From positions 38,828,466 to 38,892,465 of the forward strand of contig JAPXFY010000016.1 in the NCBI GenBank assembly GCA_030674185.1: 64,000 nt of DNA, given 5' to 3'. This document shows, in pieces, positions 1 to 10,579 of the stretch; positions within the stretch are counted from its first letter, which is position 1; the number at the start of each line of letters is the position of its first letter. Position numbers and translations under genes: made by a program. The notes under the pieces were generated by a model. That model searched no databases and was not told where the DNA came from. It saw only the letters and a list, made by a program, of their open reading frames with translations. This DNA is from Monoplex corrugatus (taxonomy: Eukaryota; Mollusca; Gastropoda; Littorinimorpha; Ranellidae).

Positions 1-990
1 GGGAACAAACAGCTGCAATGACAATAGAAAACGATACGAACTCTTTTCAAAATATCACAAGAGGAGTCAGGCAAGGTTGTGTTCTGTCATCAGATCTGTT
101 CTCACTTTACAGCGAAAACATCATGAGAAACCTAGAAGAATGCCCTGGATTAAAGTTTGGAGGAAAGATGATAAACAATATTCTTACGCAGATGACACCG
201 TGCTAATTGCAGAAAATGAAAGGGATTTAAAAAAAACTTGTGAATATACTAGAAATAGAAAACAAAGGTAAGGGATTGGAGCTAAATAGCAAGAAGACTG
301 AAGTCATGGTAATCAGTTAAAAAAAAAAAAAACCAACGTGAAATCCCCTCATGCAAAATAACAGCAAACGGCACAACCTTGAGACAGGTTGTTAAGTTTA
401 AATATCTGGGAACGATCATTTTCACCAGACGGCAGATGCACATCACAAATAGCCAGCAGAATCGGCCAAGCCTAAACAGCATTCAAGAAGATGAAAAGCA
501 TTCTTACCAACAGATGCCTATCAATTAACATCAGGAAGAGAGTTCTTGAATGCTATATAGAACCGATAATGTTATACGGTTGTGAGGTGTGGACAGTCAA
601 CAAGCAAAGCCATAACAAGATTGAGGCAGCCGAGACGTGGTTTCTAAGGAGACCGTGGAGAATTCCATGGACAGCAAAGAAAACAAACGAGACAGTCTTG
701 ATGGAGGCAGACACAAGAAGATCACTGATAAGGAAAATTAGGAAAAGACAGGCAACATTTATAGGCCAATTTATGAGGAAAGGGGAATTAGAGAGCACCT
801 GGTCACAATAGGAAAGCTGGAAGGAAAGAGAGCTCCAGGTAGACCCAGACAAAAAATATTGGACGGACTTGCAGAGTGGCTGAGGACAGAGAGGGTGGAA
901 GATGTGCTTGTGGCAACAAGGGACAGAGGCATATGGAGGGCCATGATCGCCAACGCCATGTGGCTGGGCACTTGATGATGATGATGATGG
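1..990 (+). mobile_element. RTE-like LINE, 3' part (RT palm to C-terminus), broken
   Basis: The 3' portion of an APE-type non-LTR retrotransposon, cut by the window edge. The translation begins within the reverse transcriptase palm (GVRQGCVLS near 60-90). It then shows a YADD catalytic box (about 184-195), the thumb and connection region (LYGCE, WFLRR, 570-650) and the basic C-terminus (RPRQKILDGLAEW, 838-880). It ends in a GATGAT tail at about 974-990, typical of RTE/BovB-like elements. At least three frame breaks are visible, including an A-run near 318-332 and the splits near 195 and 480. It is very close to the copy at 4531-5942. RTE-superfamily assignment rests on motif order and tail type and was not confirmed by a search. 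Confidence 0.85.
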
Positions 991-997
991 AGGTGAT

Positions 998-1165
998 AGA
1001 AGAAGCCATGATACATTAGGCTGACATCACCTGCATGATTAAAACATAAAGACTGGCAGCTAACAGGCCAGTTTTTGATAATGTTTGCTGCAGGCGAACT
1101 CCAGACATATTCAAACCCAGACCTTTCAACTGGGAGTTCAGTGTCTTAACCAATTTGGCTGTCGT
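998..1165 (-). mobile_element. tRNA-derived SINE remnant (block A copy)
   Basis: On the minus strand the segment starts near 1164 with an A-box-like AGCCAAATTGGTTA. About 40 bases on there is a B-box-like GGGTTTGAAT (near 1109-1119), the layout of a tRNA-derived SINE head. The body continues to about 998. The same body is at 31920-32060, where the head is degraded. It marks the left limit of the A/B segmental homology visible here. It may be only a tRNA-like repeat rather than a functional SINE. Confidence 0.5.
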
Positions 1166-1189
1166 CATTGTCTCTCCAGTACTGTACTG

Positions 1190-1460
1190 TTCGGTATACA
1201 CCACTATCACCACCATCTACAGCAACAACAACATATGCACCGCCATCACCACCACCACCATCTGCAACAACAGCAACAACATATGCTTCGCCATCACCAC
1301 ACTCACCATCAGCAACAATAGCAACAACAACATATGCACCGCCGTCACCACCACCACCATCAGCGACAACCGCAACAATAACATGCATCGCCATCACCAC
1401 CCCCATCATCATCAACAACATATGCACCACCATCACCAAACAACAACTACAACAGCAGCA
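1190..1460. repeat. CAACAACATATG/CACCATCAC minisatellite
   Basis: Imperfect tandem units of about 45-48 bases alternate a CAACAA-rich half containing CATATGCACCG with a CACCAC-rich half. Reading frames through it give His/Gln/Thr-rich peptides, which are by-products of composition and not genes. Confidence 0.8.
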
Positions 1461-1624
1461 ATTGCAACGATAAAAACAGTCACGACAACAATGATGGTGA
1501 TGGCGATGGTGATAAAAATATGAATAGGCTTAAACAATGATTGTGGTGACTAGGATGGTGGTCATTATGACGACGACGACAGTGATAAAACCATTAAAGT
1601 GTGTGTATATCAGTGAACGTGTCT

Positions 1625-2168
1625 CCCTGGTCTCACCTGTTGGCGTCACGGGGTTCAGTGTTGGCCGCTACACTCTTCGATACCGCTACACTCTTCCAAA
1701 TGGCTCTGTCTTGACTTTTGTGGATAACTTCTTGACTATTTAGGCCACTGATGTTGGTTATGTTCTCAATGTATGAGACTGGAGGCCTGCCATTCTTCTT
1801 TTTTTGCCTCTGTTTATCCTTGAAAAATGTTAACACTAGGTCTGTGTTCTTGCTACGTGACACATGGCCAATGTATTTTAGTCTTCTCTTGTTGATGTCT
1901 GCTAGTAATTGTCTGGTGGTATCAAATTCTTCCAGGACACTTTCATTAGTTCTTCTATCTGTCCATTTGACATGAAGTAGTCTCCGACAAAAGCACATGT
2001 CTGCTGCCTCAATTCTTTTGCAATCAGCTTTTCTGAGAGTCCAGGCCTCTCAGCCATAAATCATGATTGGCCAGCTCAAACATTTTAAAAGTTTAATTTT
2101 CAGGCCATTTGGTATGCCTCTGTCTTTCCAGATATTGTTGAGTACGACCATTTTCTCTCTCTCCACTC

Positions 2169-2199
<31 letters not shown>

Positions 2200-2730
2200 C
2201 TCTCTCTCTCTTTCTCTGTCTTTTTTTTTCTTTCCTTTTTTTTTTCGATTTTACTTTGCCCTTTTAATTCTTATTTTAACGTCTTTTGAGCAGGTTCCAC
2301 GATTAGTTTTTACAGAACCAAGATAGTTAAAGTCTTTAACATTTTTAATGGAACTTTATTAATCAAAATGTCATGATTATTTTCAGTGTCTTACCTTTAA
2401 TATGAAGCACTTTTGTTTGTTTGTTTGTTTTTTCTTCTTCTACATGAGCATCTCTCATGACTTGTTCTGTATAGATGTTAAAGAGATACGGTGAAAAGAT
2501 ACAACCGTGTCTAACTCCCCTGTGGATGTTGAAAAATTCCCATTTCTGGCTGTTCCATCTGACTGTAGCCTTTTGGTCTTTATGTAAAGCGGCTATTAAT
2601 GAAATAAGATGTTTAGGAAAACCCATTTTGACCATTTCGTTGAATAGGTGGAGATGAATGACGCTATCAAATGCTTTACTATAGTCTATTAAGATGACAA
2701 AAGCTTCTTCATCAGTGCTATTTATTTTCT
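1625..2730 (-). mobile_element. LINE remnant of a second RTE-like family (RT to C-terminus)
   Basis: The minus strand encodes pieces of a reverse transcriptase. DYSKAF-like residues lie near 2680, the palm GVRHGCIFSPYLFNIYTEQVMRDA region at about 2440-2530, and the C-terminus with VKWTDRRTNES, RRLKYIGHVS and GRPPVSYIENITNISGLN at about 1700-1960. The same family occurs at 9710-10557 and 56140-58890. The catalytic-box region has been lost or overwritten by a CT/T-rich expansion at about 2150-2260. Several frameshifts make it inactive. Confidence 0.8.
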
Positions 2731-2739
2731 ACATGAGTA

Positions 2740-3025
2740 TTTGTAACACAAATAACATAGTATATGTGTATGAGATATTAACGATAAGGCTCAGTGATAA
2801 GTGACCTATCTTTTTGTCCAGGAGTGATTTTTTGCTCTTCACCCACTCCTTTTACCCGCTCTCCTCCTGTCCTCCATCTCCCGATATGCATGTGTTTTGT
2901 ACCCTTGTTTTTGTCACTGTCAGTGAATGTTTGAGTGAATGAGGACAGTGTGCGCTTTGATGTGATATATCTACATCAAGATTAGTGCCTTATAATTATT
3001 ATCACCATGATCTATTCTCTGAAAG
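2740..3025. other. intron sequence conserved between lectin genes A and B
   Basis: This non-coding sequence upstream of CTLD exon 1 aligns by eye with 32281-32811, sharing GATAAGGGTCAGTGATAAGT-like and TTTTTGTCCAG-like words. B carries a CT-rich expansion that A has only in traces. It forms the 3' end of the intron before exon 1 in each gene. Confidence 0.6.
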
Positions 3026-3114
3026 CGACATCGGAATGTCGTCACGGATGGGCACAACATGGAAATTCCTGCTACTTCCTGCACAAGGACGCCCTCAACT
3101 GGGAGATGGCTAAG
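3026..3114 (+). CDS. C-type lectin-like gene A, CTLD exon 1
   Basis: This exon encodes the start of a C-type lectin-like domain: an ECRHGW segment, then HGNSCYFL and LNWEMAK. The C-x10-C pair is the extra N-terminal disulphide of long-form CTLDs, and the NWEMA stretch is the start of helix 1. The acceptor is CTGAAAG before base 3026, with two leading bases (phase 1). The donor is GTAGAT after the AAG codon (phase 0). The length of 89 bases equals that of the exon at 32812-32900 in gene B. The donor is weaker than B's GTAAGA and looks like a one-base loss. No signal-peptide exon for gene A is visible in the window. Confidence 0.8.
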
Positions 3115-3136
3115 GTAGATAACTACCCCCCACCTG

Positions 3137-3435
3137 AAGCGTGTGTGTATGTGTGTGTGCATGTGTGTGTGCGTGTGTGTGTATGAGTATGTGTGTATGT
3201 GTGTGTGTTCGTGTGTGTGCTTTCTCTCTTTCTCTCTCTTTTCTCTCTCTTTCTCCTTCTCTCTTTCTCTCTCTTTTTCTCTCTTTCTGTCTCTCTGTTT
3301 CTGTCTCTCTTTCTGTCTGTCTGTCTGTCTGTCTCTCTCTTTCTCTCTCTCTCTCTTGAAGGGCACGGTAGTCAACTGTGTAAACGTCAGACGTTATACT
3401 TTCAGAGTGTCCTAGATTCAACACATCTAGACGAA

Positions 3436-3466
<31 letters not shown>

Positions 3467-3545
3467 CTGTCTCTGTCTCTCTGTGCTCTGTGTCTGTCTC
3501 TGTCTCTGTCTGTCTGTCTGTCTCCCTCTCTCTCTCTCTCTGTCC
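3137..3545. repeat. TG, CT and CTGT microsatellites in intron of gene A
   Basis: Consecutive TG-rich (3137-3222), CT-rich (3222-3357) and CTGT-rich (3437-3545) tracts are separated by about 80 bases of unique sequence. They lie 20 bases after the exon 1 donor. Confidence 0.9.
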
Positions 3546-3769
3546 CTCCCCTTACGAGGGGAGAGGGGACTGACCAGTCAGTGATTCAGACCAGCCCATG
3601 GTGGCTGTCTTATGTTTGTGTATGTGTGCATATGCATATATCTGCATGTCATTATAGAGACAAATAAATCACTTGTCTGTTGACATGATTTGTGGCGATT
3701 ACATCTTGTTCACTTTTAAAACAGCTGATTTCAACAAGTTTCCATCAGCACACTACCTAGATGTGATAG

Positions 3770-4160
3770 GGCTTCAACATAGACATGGATATGGAGACAG
3801 GCAACCGGCTCTGTCACACTGTAATAGGATCATAGACATGGATAGGAAGACAGGCAACTAGCTCTGTCATACTCAGTGACATGATCATAAATATAGATAG
3901 GGTGACAGTCTACTAACTCTGTCACTCTCCGTGACATGATCATAGACATTAATAGAAAGACACGCAACTAGCCAACTCACACTCTGTGACAATTATAATA
4001 GACTTTGATAGGGAGACAGGGAACTAGCTCTGTCACAATCAGTGATATGATCATAGAAATGGATAGGAAGACAGGGAACTAGCTCTATCACAATCAGTGA
4101 TATGATTATAGAAATGGATAGGGAGACAGGGAACTAGCTCTATCACAATCCTGTTATGCA
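3770..4160. repeat. 55-bp tandem repeat, about 7 degenerate copies
   Basis: The unit is of the type GATAGGGAGACAGGGAACTA followed by GCTCTATCACAATCAGTGAT and ATGATCATAGAAATG. The same 55-mer occurs at 36965-37449 and 39479-39855 in gene B, so the array predates the A/B duplication. Confidence 0.85.
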
Positions 4161-4530
4161 TCGACGCTGCAAGTACCATATGTCACAGAAAAGGATACAA
4201 AGTTATCAGTAATCTGCGTATAAACTACGTGTTGTAAAGTCTTGAGGTTCTACTCCAAAATGGTGATTCTGTATATTATTGTCTATCCCCATATCACGCA
4301 ATGAACTGGCCTGGTGGTGTCAGCTTTATTTTTCATAGTCCATCTCCCCACTCCCCATTTCAAGACCTTGTTAACGCAGAGGGTTTTGCACAGGCTCAGG
4401 TAGTCTGCCAAATAGTTGCTGGCAGATTTGGATGGAGCATACATGTGATTGTCCGAGCACAATGAATACCTTTCGAACAAACTGCAAGCAGTACCAATAT
4501 GTTATAGAAACAGCCTGGTTGTATTGTAGT
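4161..4530. other. intron sequence of gene A shared with gene B
   Basis: There is no gene here. The stretch aligns with 46790-47350 in gene B, including the shared words CTGGCCTGGTGGTGTCAGC and TTTTGCACAGG. A lacks the MITE that B carries, so the sequence near 4318-4325 is the empty site for that insertion. Confidence 0.65.
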
Positions 4531-5942
4531 GAAAAATCCCCAAAGATACGTCAAAATCAATTTTCATTGCACTTCCAAAGAAAACAAGAGCTGTAGAATG
4601 CGAATTCCATCGTATAATCAGCTTGATGACTCATGTAACAAATTTCCTATAAAAAATAATCATGATGAGGAAAAGGAATAGAATCAAAAGTCAAATAGCA
4701 GAAGAACAGTGTGGATTTGTCGAAGGGAAAGGAACTAATAATGCCATATACATCCTAAGAACTATCATAGAGAGGTCAAATGAGATGGATAAGGATTTAT
4801 GTTTATGCTTTGTTGATTATACCAATGCTTTCGATCGGGTAAGACACGAAGAATTGATCAACCACCTAGAAAGACTCAACACTGATGGAAAAGATCTGCG
4901 AATAATCAGAAAGATGTATTGGGAACAAACAGCTGCAATGACAATAGAAAACGATACGAACTCTTTTCAAAACATCAAAAGAGGAGTCAGGCAAGGTTGT
5001 GTTCTGTCACCAGATTTGTTTTCACTTTAGAGTAAAACAATCATGAGAAACCTAGAAGAATGCCCTGGATTAAAGGTTGGAGGAAAAATGATAAACAACA
5101 TTCGTTACGCATGTGACACCGTGCTAATTGCAGAAAATGACAGGGACCTACAAAACCTTGTGAATATACTAGAAATAGAAAGCAAAGGTAAGGGATTGGA
5201 GCTACATAGCAAGAAGACTGAAGTCATGGTAATCAGTAAAAACAACAACAACAACAAACAAACAAAAACAAAAACAAACAAAAAACAACAACAACAGGAT
5301 ATTCCTCATGCAAAATAACAGCAAACGGCACAACTTTAAAACAGGTTGATAAGTTTAAATATCTGGGAACGATCATTTCACCAGACGGCAGATGCACATC
5401 ACAAATAGCCAGCAGAATCGGCCAAGCCAAAACAGCATTCAAGAAGATGGAAAGCATTCTTACCAACAAATGCCTATCAATTAACATCAGGAAGAGAGTT
5501 TTTGAGTGTTGTATAGAACCGATAATGTTATACGGTTGTGAGGCATGGACAGTCAACACGCAAAGCCATAACAAGACTGAAGCAGCCGAAATATGGTTTC
5601 TAAGAAGAATGTTGAGAATTCCATGGACAGCAAAAAAAACAAACGAGACAGTCTTGATGGAAACAGACACAAGAAGATCATTGATAAGGAAGATTAGGAA
5701 AAGACAGGCAACATTTACAGGTCTTTTATGAAGAAAGGGGAATTACAACACCTGGTTACAACAGGAAAGTTGGAGGGAAAGAGAGCTCCAGGTAGACCCA
5801 GGGAGAAAACGTTGGACGGACTTGCAGGGTGGCTGAGGACAGAGAGGGTGGAAGATGTGCTTGCAGCAACAAGGGATAGAAACATAGACAGGCCAAGATC
5901 GCCAACGCCATGCGGCAGGGCACATGATGATGATGGTGATGA
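4531..5942 (+). mobile_element. RTE-like LINE, 5'-truncated, inserted at the exon 2 acceptor of gene A
   Basis: It starts in the RT fingers (IALPKKTRAVECEFH-like, 4570-4610) and continues with AEEQCGFVEGKGT, then DYTNAFDRVRHEEL (about 4815-4860). GVRQGCVLSPDLF follows, then a mutated catalytic box YACD (about 5105-5116), LYGCEAW, WFLRRMLRIPW and the basic tail RAPGRPREKTLDGL. It ends in GATGATGATGGTGATGAA. An in-frame stop near 5028, a CAACAA/AAAC expansion at 5240-5300 and frameshifts inactivate it. Comparison with B (47325-47360) shows it landed within the last few tens of bases of the intron. Its 3' tail is only about 10 bases from the exon. Confidence 0.88.
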
Positions 5943-5952
5943 AATATTGCAG

Positions 5953-6043
5953 GTGGTGTGTGACGCCCTCGACAGTCACATGGTGATGATTGAAGACCAG
6001 ACGGAGAACACCTTTCTGGCCGACCTGTTGACATCTGAACACG
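5953..6043 (+). CDS. C-type lectin-like gene A, CTLD exon 2
   Basis: This is the middle CTLD segment, starting VVCDALDSHMVMIEDQ and ending NTFLADLL. It contains the helix 1-2 cysteine and the helix 2 'FLADLL' face typical of the fold. The acceptor is ATATTGCAG before 5953, in phase 0 to match exon 1. Two donors are possible: GTCAGG after base 6043 (phase 1, matching exon 3) or GTTTTT after 6048 (phase 0, which would not join exon 3 in frame). The phase argument favours 6043. The exon is open and matches gene B residue for residue at most positions. The upstream acceptor region now consists of LINE tail, with no clear pyrimidine tract, so splicing may be weakened. Confidence 0.75.
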
Positions 6044-6910
6044 GTCAGGTTTTTGTTGTTGTTGGTGGTGGTGGTGGTAGTGGTTGTTATTGTTGTTGCT
6101 GTTTCGATTTTTTTTGGGGGGTAGGTGGTTTGTTTCGTTTGTGTGTTTGTTTCGTTCCTAGCATTGGTTTCTGGGATGTGTGTTTGGCCCACACTGTGCA
6201 GGCATTATGTCACACTGAACAGCCAAATGGGCTGTGTCTGGAACATCATGCCTGGACACTTTCGTGGCGGTTCAAACAACCCCTGTGGTTGAAGTAAGGT
6301 AACATTGGGGGTTTCCGACTGCCAACTGTCGAGACTATAGTAAGAGGAAAGGAGCTGGCAGCTATGCGAGCTGGTGGCAGGGTGGGCTGTCCGAAAGAGA
6401 GATGAAGACCAGAGTGGGGCGAAAGGGGGCTCTTCCATTCTCTTTTGGTCCGGAGGGCTGGGCTGGATCTGGTTGGTGGCCATGTCGTGGGGTTTGTTAT
6501 CTCCCCACCTTGCCATTCGGTTTGTACACAAGGTAACTGATGGGTCCGAATGGGTCATACAACGCATGGACAGCCCCCTTTTGCCTGATCAAATGACTAT
6601 CGAGTGGCGTCAGGAGCTCGAGAGGTGACTGTTCAGAGAGTGGTGAGGCACTGGTATTCCGGGTCCCACCCTCTCTCGTGGTGTTTCTTGTTAATATTAA
6701 TAGCACAGTTTGCGTAGGCCTACTATGTCTTTGGTATGTTACCCCACCATGTAGGCGGTCAATACTTCTGTTCAACAAAAGAGTGACCGGTGGAAGGAGA
6801 ACCCAGGACCACAGAACTCCTTTCCATGCAGCTCCTGCAGGACTTGTGTCTGCGGGATCGATCTTGTGTCCTGCATGAAGATTGATACCAGCTGCTGTAG
6901 ACCCGTATAC
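6044..6910. other. intron 3 of gene A, unique part
   Basis: No gene is seen. Much of 6180-6480 aligns with 47560-48110 of gene B, including GTGCAGGCATTATGTCACAC and GACTATAGTAAGAGGAAAGG. About 390 bases (6475-6865) are present only in A. Near 6320-6335 A preserves the empty site of the RTE fragment inserted in B at 47700-47957. Confidence 0.6.
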
Positions 6911-6916
6911 CTGCTA

Positions 6917-6929
6917 ATGATAATGATAA

Positions 6930-6976
<47 letters not shown>

Positions 6977-7555
6977 ATGATGATGATGACGATGGTGATG
7001 ATGATAATAATAAGAAGAATGATGATGACAATAATAATAATAACAATGACAATAATGATGATGATGATAATAATAATAATAATGATGACGATGATAATGA
7101 TGGTGGTGGTGGTGCTGCGACTACTACTACTACTTCTACTACTACTGCGACTACTACTACTACTACTATTGATGATGATAATGATGATGATGGTAGTAGT
7201 AGTAGGAGGAGTGGTAGTAGTAAAGTAGTGATAATAATAGTAGCAGTAGTACTACTACTACTACTACTTCTGCTGCTGCTGCTAATGCTAATGCTGCTGC
7301 TGCTACCACCACTACTACTACTACTACTAATGACGATGATAATAATAATAGTAATGGTAATAATAATAATAATAATGATGATAATAAAAATAAAGTAACA
7401 ATAATATAATAATAATAATAATTATAATAACAACAATAATTATTATAATAATAACGATGGTGATGACGACGATGATGATGATAATGATGATGACGACGAC
7501 GACGATGATGATGACGATGATGATGATGATGATGATGATGATAGTAATAATAATT
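6917..7555. repeat. mixed trinucleotide repeat (AGT, ATG, ATA, ACT units)
   Basis: Runs of GTA, GATGAT, AATAAT, ACTACT and GACGAT triplets continue for about 640 bases. The homologous intron of B has similar runs at 48178-48266 and 49026-49640. RTE 3' GATGAT tails are a plausible seed. Confidence 0.9.
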
Positions 7556-7885
7556 CAATTCATATAATCCAAACGGTCTATTCCACAGAATGCTCGTTGC
7601 ACTTTACAAACAGTATTAACACTGGCATGTTAGAACGTTAATTTATGACAGACAGTCAGATACATATACTAAAACATCAATGCAGCATAAACATCGCCAC
7701 GTTAATACATTAACGCAGTACATACATCTGGACAATGGACACATCATACAGCACTACATCAATGTAGTGTAAATATGGTTCATCCGAAAGCAAGAAATAT
7801 GTTTTTCAATTTGTCAGTGACAAACACACGTGAAACTTTACACACATAAAGCTCACTCACACACGTATACGTACAGACTGACGAG
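7556..7885. other. unique intron sequence conserved with 49640-49935
   Basis: There is no gene. The two copies share long words such as GCAGCATAAACATCGCCA and CTGGACAATGGACACATCAT, which helps anchor the A/B alignment just before the CA tract and exon 3. Confidence 0.65.
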
Positions 7886-7888
7886 CAC

Positions 7889-7889
<1 letters not shown>

Positions 7890-7974
<85 letters not shown>

Positions 7975-8048
7975 AACACACACACACACTTAACACACAC
8001 ACACACTTAACACACACACCACTACACACACACAACACACACACACAC

Positions 8049-8090
<42 letters not shown>

Positions 8091-8208
8091 ACACACACAA
8101 CACACACACCACACACACACAACACACAACACACACTCACACCACACACGACAACAACACACACACTCACACACACACACACACACCACACACACACTAC
8201 ACACAACA

Positions 8209-8252
<44 letters not shown>

Positions 8253-8290
8253 CACTAACACACACACACACACACAAACAAACACAACAC
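7890..8290. repeat. CA-rich microsatellite, interrupted
   Basis: About 400 bases of CA dinucleotide are broken by AACAC and CTTAACAC interruptions. Gene B has a shorter tract at 49945-50045 in the same relative place. Confidence 0.95.
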
Positions 8291-8528
8291 TACAGACACA
8301 AATATACTAAAGACACATATGATAGTGATATTAGAGAACTCCTTCCGATAAAAACAAAATCACTTATCATTATTGTCAGGAAATTCAAGAAACTCCATGT
8401 ACTGTCGTACAATTTTAATTTGATTGATTATTTGTCTACCTCTCAATCTACCTCACACCCCCGTCACCTTTCAATTTATTTAAAACCACACGCGTCCATG
8501 TCACTTGCACACTGACCGTGTGTTTCAG

Positions 8529-8743
8529 TGGAGAGGGCGTGGATAGGTCTGCAGGACATAGTGGTGGAGGGGGAGTTTGTGTGGAACTCCAACCAGGAGC
8601 CACCTCAATATACCAACTGGGACACTGATAACCCCAGCAACAGTTATAATGGTGAAGACTGCGGTGAGATTATCGATGATGGCCACTGGAATGACGCTCC
8701 TTGTGAGATCTTCAAAAGAGCTGCCTTCTGTGAATCCACGTGA
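8529..8743 (+). CDS. C-type lectin-like gene A, terminal CTLD exon 3
   Basis: This is the last CTLD exon, with a TGTGTTTCAG acceptor and phase 1 start. It encodes VERAWIGLQD, FVWNSNQEP, YTNWDTDNPSN, GEDCGEI, GHWNDAPC and AFCEST, then a TGA stop. The WIGL core strand, the three C-terminal cysteines and the WND calcium-site motif are all present. The usual EPN or QPD sugar-specificity triplet is replaced by NPS after YTNWDTD. The length of 215 bases is identical to exon 3 of gene B. No AATAAA is visible soon after the stop; the 3' flank goes straight into GATT repeats and the 30-bp minisatellite. Confidence 0.85.
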
Positions 8744-8749
8744 GCAAGA

Positions 8750-8797
8750 TGCTTGATTGATTGAGTGATTGATTGATTGATTAATTAATTGATTGAA
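8750..8797. repeat. GATT tetranucleotide repeat after the lectin stop codon
   Basis: A short GATT/AATT run begins a few bases after the TGA. A matching run lies at 51178-51216 after gene B, so it is part of the duplicated 3' region. Confidence 0.85.
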
Positions 8798-8814
8798 GAT
8801 GCCAGACTTTTGCT

Positions 8815-9708
8815 CAGTGTGTGGGTAATATATAGCCATAGTTTCCAGCTGTGGGTAATCTATAGCCCTAGTTTCTGGCTGTAGGCAATATATAGCCCTA
8901 GTTTCCAGCTGTGGGTAATATATAGCCCTAGTTCCCAGCTGTGGGTAATCTATAGCCCTAGTTTCTGGCTGTAGGTAATATATAGCCCTAGTTTCCAGCT
9001 GTGGGTAATATATAGCTCTAGTTTCCAGCTGTGGGTAATATATAGCCGTAGTTTCCAGCTGTGGGTAATATATAATCCTAGTTTCCAGCTGTGGGTAATA
9101 TATAGCCGTAGTTTCCAGCTGTGGTAATAGATAGCTTTAATTCCCAGCTTCGGATAAAATATAGCTCTAGTTTTTTGCTGTGGGTAATATATAGCCCTAG
9201 TTTCCAGCTGTGGGTAATATATAGTCCTAGTTTCCAGTTGTGGGTAATATACAGTCCTAGTGTCCAGTTGTGGGTAATATATAGCCTAGTTTCCAGTTGT
9301 GGGTAATAAATTGTCCTACTTTCCCGCTGTGGATAATCTATAGTCCTAGTTTCCGGCTGTGGATAATATACTGCTCCAGTTTCCAGCTGTGGGTAATATA
9401 TAGCCCTAGTTTCCAGTTGTGGGTAATTAATAGTCCTACTTTCCAGCTGTGGGTAATATATAGCCCTAGTTTCTGGTTGTGGGTAATATACAGCTCCAGT
9501 TTCCGGCTGCGGGTAATATACAGCTCCAGTTTCCAGCTGTGGGTAATATATAGCCCTAGTTTCCAGCTGTGGATAATACAGAGCCCTAGTTTCCAGCTGT
9601 GGGTAATATATAGCCCTAATTCCCAGCTTTGGGTAAAATGTACCTCTAGTTTCTGGCTGTGGGTAATATATAGCCCTAGTTTCTGGTGTGGGTAATAAAT
9701 AGCCCTAG
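8815..9708. repeat. 30-bp minisatellite, about 30 copies (block A)
   Basis: The unit is GTGGGTAATATATAGCCCTA followed by GTTTCCAGCT. The same unit follows gene B (51235-51652 and 53401-56135). Reading frames across it give YSPSFQLWVI-type peptides on + and YYPQLETRAI-type on -, because 30 is divisible by three. These are not genes. Confidence 0.95.
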
Positions 9709-9709
9709 G

Positions 9710-9929
9710 CTGGTCTAAATTTGAACGCCAAGAAAACAAAAGTGCTACATATCAAAGGCAAAGACACTGAAAACAATCATGACATCACAATTAACAATTC
9801 CTTCAGAAAATGTTAAGGATTTCAAATATATACATGTATCTTGGCTCTATAAAAACTGATGATGGAACCTGTTCCAAAGACATCAAAATAAGATTTGGAA
9901 TGGCAAAGCAAAAACAAAACAAAAGAAAA

Positions 9930-9963
<34 letters not shown>

Positions 9964-10557
9964 ACAAAACAAAACAAACAAAAAAACAAACAAACAACAC
10001 AAAAACAAAAACAAAAACAAAAAACCCAGGTCCAACTCAACATCTGGAAAGACAGGGGCATACCAAATGGCCTGAAAGTTCAGACTTCTAAAATGTTTGA
10101 TCTGGCCAGTCATGATTTATGGCTGCGAAGCCTGGACTCTGAGAAAAACTGATTGCAGAAGAATCCAGGCAGCAGAGATATGGTTTTATCGGAGACCACT
10201 ACGTGTCAAAAGGACATACAGAAGAACTAATGAAAGTATCCTGGAAGAACTTGATACCACCAGAAAACTACTAGCAGACACCAACAAGAGAAGACTAAAA
10301 TACATTGGCCATGTGTCACACAACAAGAACACAGACCTCATGGCAACCATCTTTCAAGGAAAAACAGTAGCAAAAAGGAAGAAAGGCAGACCTCCAATCT
10401 CGTACATCGAGAACATAACCAACATCTGTGGCCTAAATATTAAAAAAAAAATTGTCGACAAGAGTCAAGACAGAGCGGCCTGGAGGGAGATGGTGGTATC
10501 CGGATGTGCAGCGGCCAACACCGAACCCGTGACGCCGACAGGTGAGGCAAGTGAGAT
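9710..10557 (+). mobile_element. second-family RTE-like LINE, 3' end (block A)
   Basis: It begins just after the catalytic region (LNAKKTKVLHIKGKD, 9718-9765) and runs through LRSLDSEKN/YGCEAWTLRK (about 10115-10150), VKRTYRRTNESILEE, RRLKYIGHVSHNKN and GRPPISYIENITNICGLN. It ends near CSGCAAANTEP (about 10505-10530). An AAAAC expansion (9905-10025) interrupts the frame. The corresponding B element at 56140-58890 is longer at its 5' end but lacks the final 100 or so bases. The 5' part here was probably deleted after duplication. Confidence 0.82.
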
Positions 10558-10579
10558 TGTTAATGTCGTTTTGCTAGGA

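Noticed and set aside
1085..1523. His/Gln-rich protein (HHHHLQQQQ)
   Set aside because: Minisatellite composition open in three frames, with no conserved domain or gene structure.
1..3025. Signal-peptide exon for lectin gene A
   Set aside because: No sequence like the gene B leader (TTGTACAACAC) or its minisatellite was seen; the exon probably lies left of the window.
5728..6297. Genuine host gene combining a LINE C-terminus and a lectin segment
   Set aside because: Gene B shows the lectin exon standing alone after an intron; the open join in A is explained by a LINE inserted next to the exon. Reported only as a possible fusion transcript.
9121..9739. Repeat peptides YSPSFQLWVI (+) and THSWKLGLYI (-), also across 53580-56097
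   Set aside because: The 30-bp minisatellite has a period divisible by three, so frames stay open by chance on both strands.
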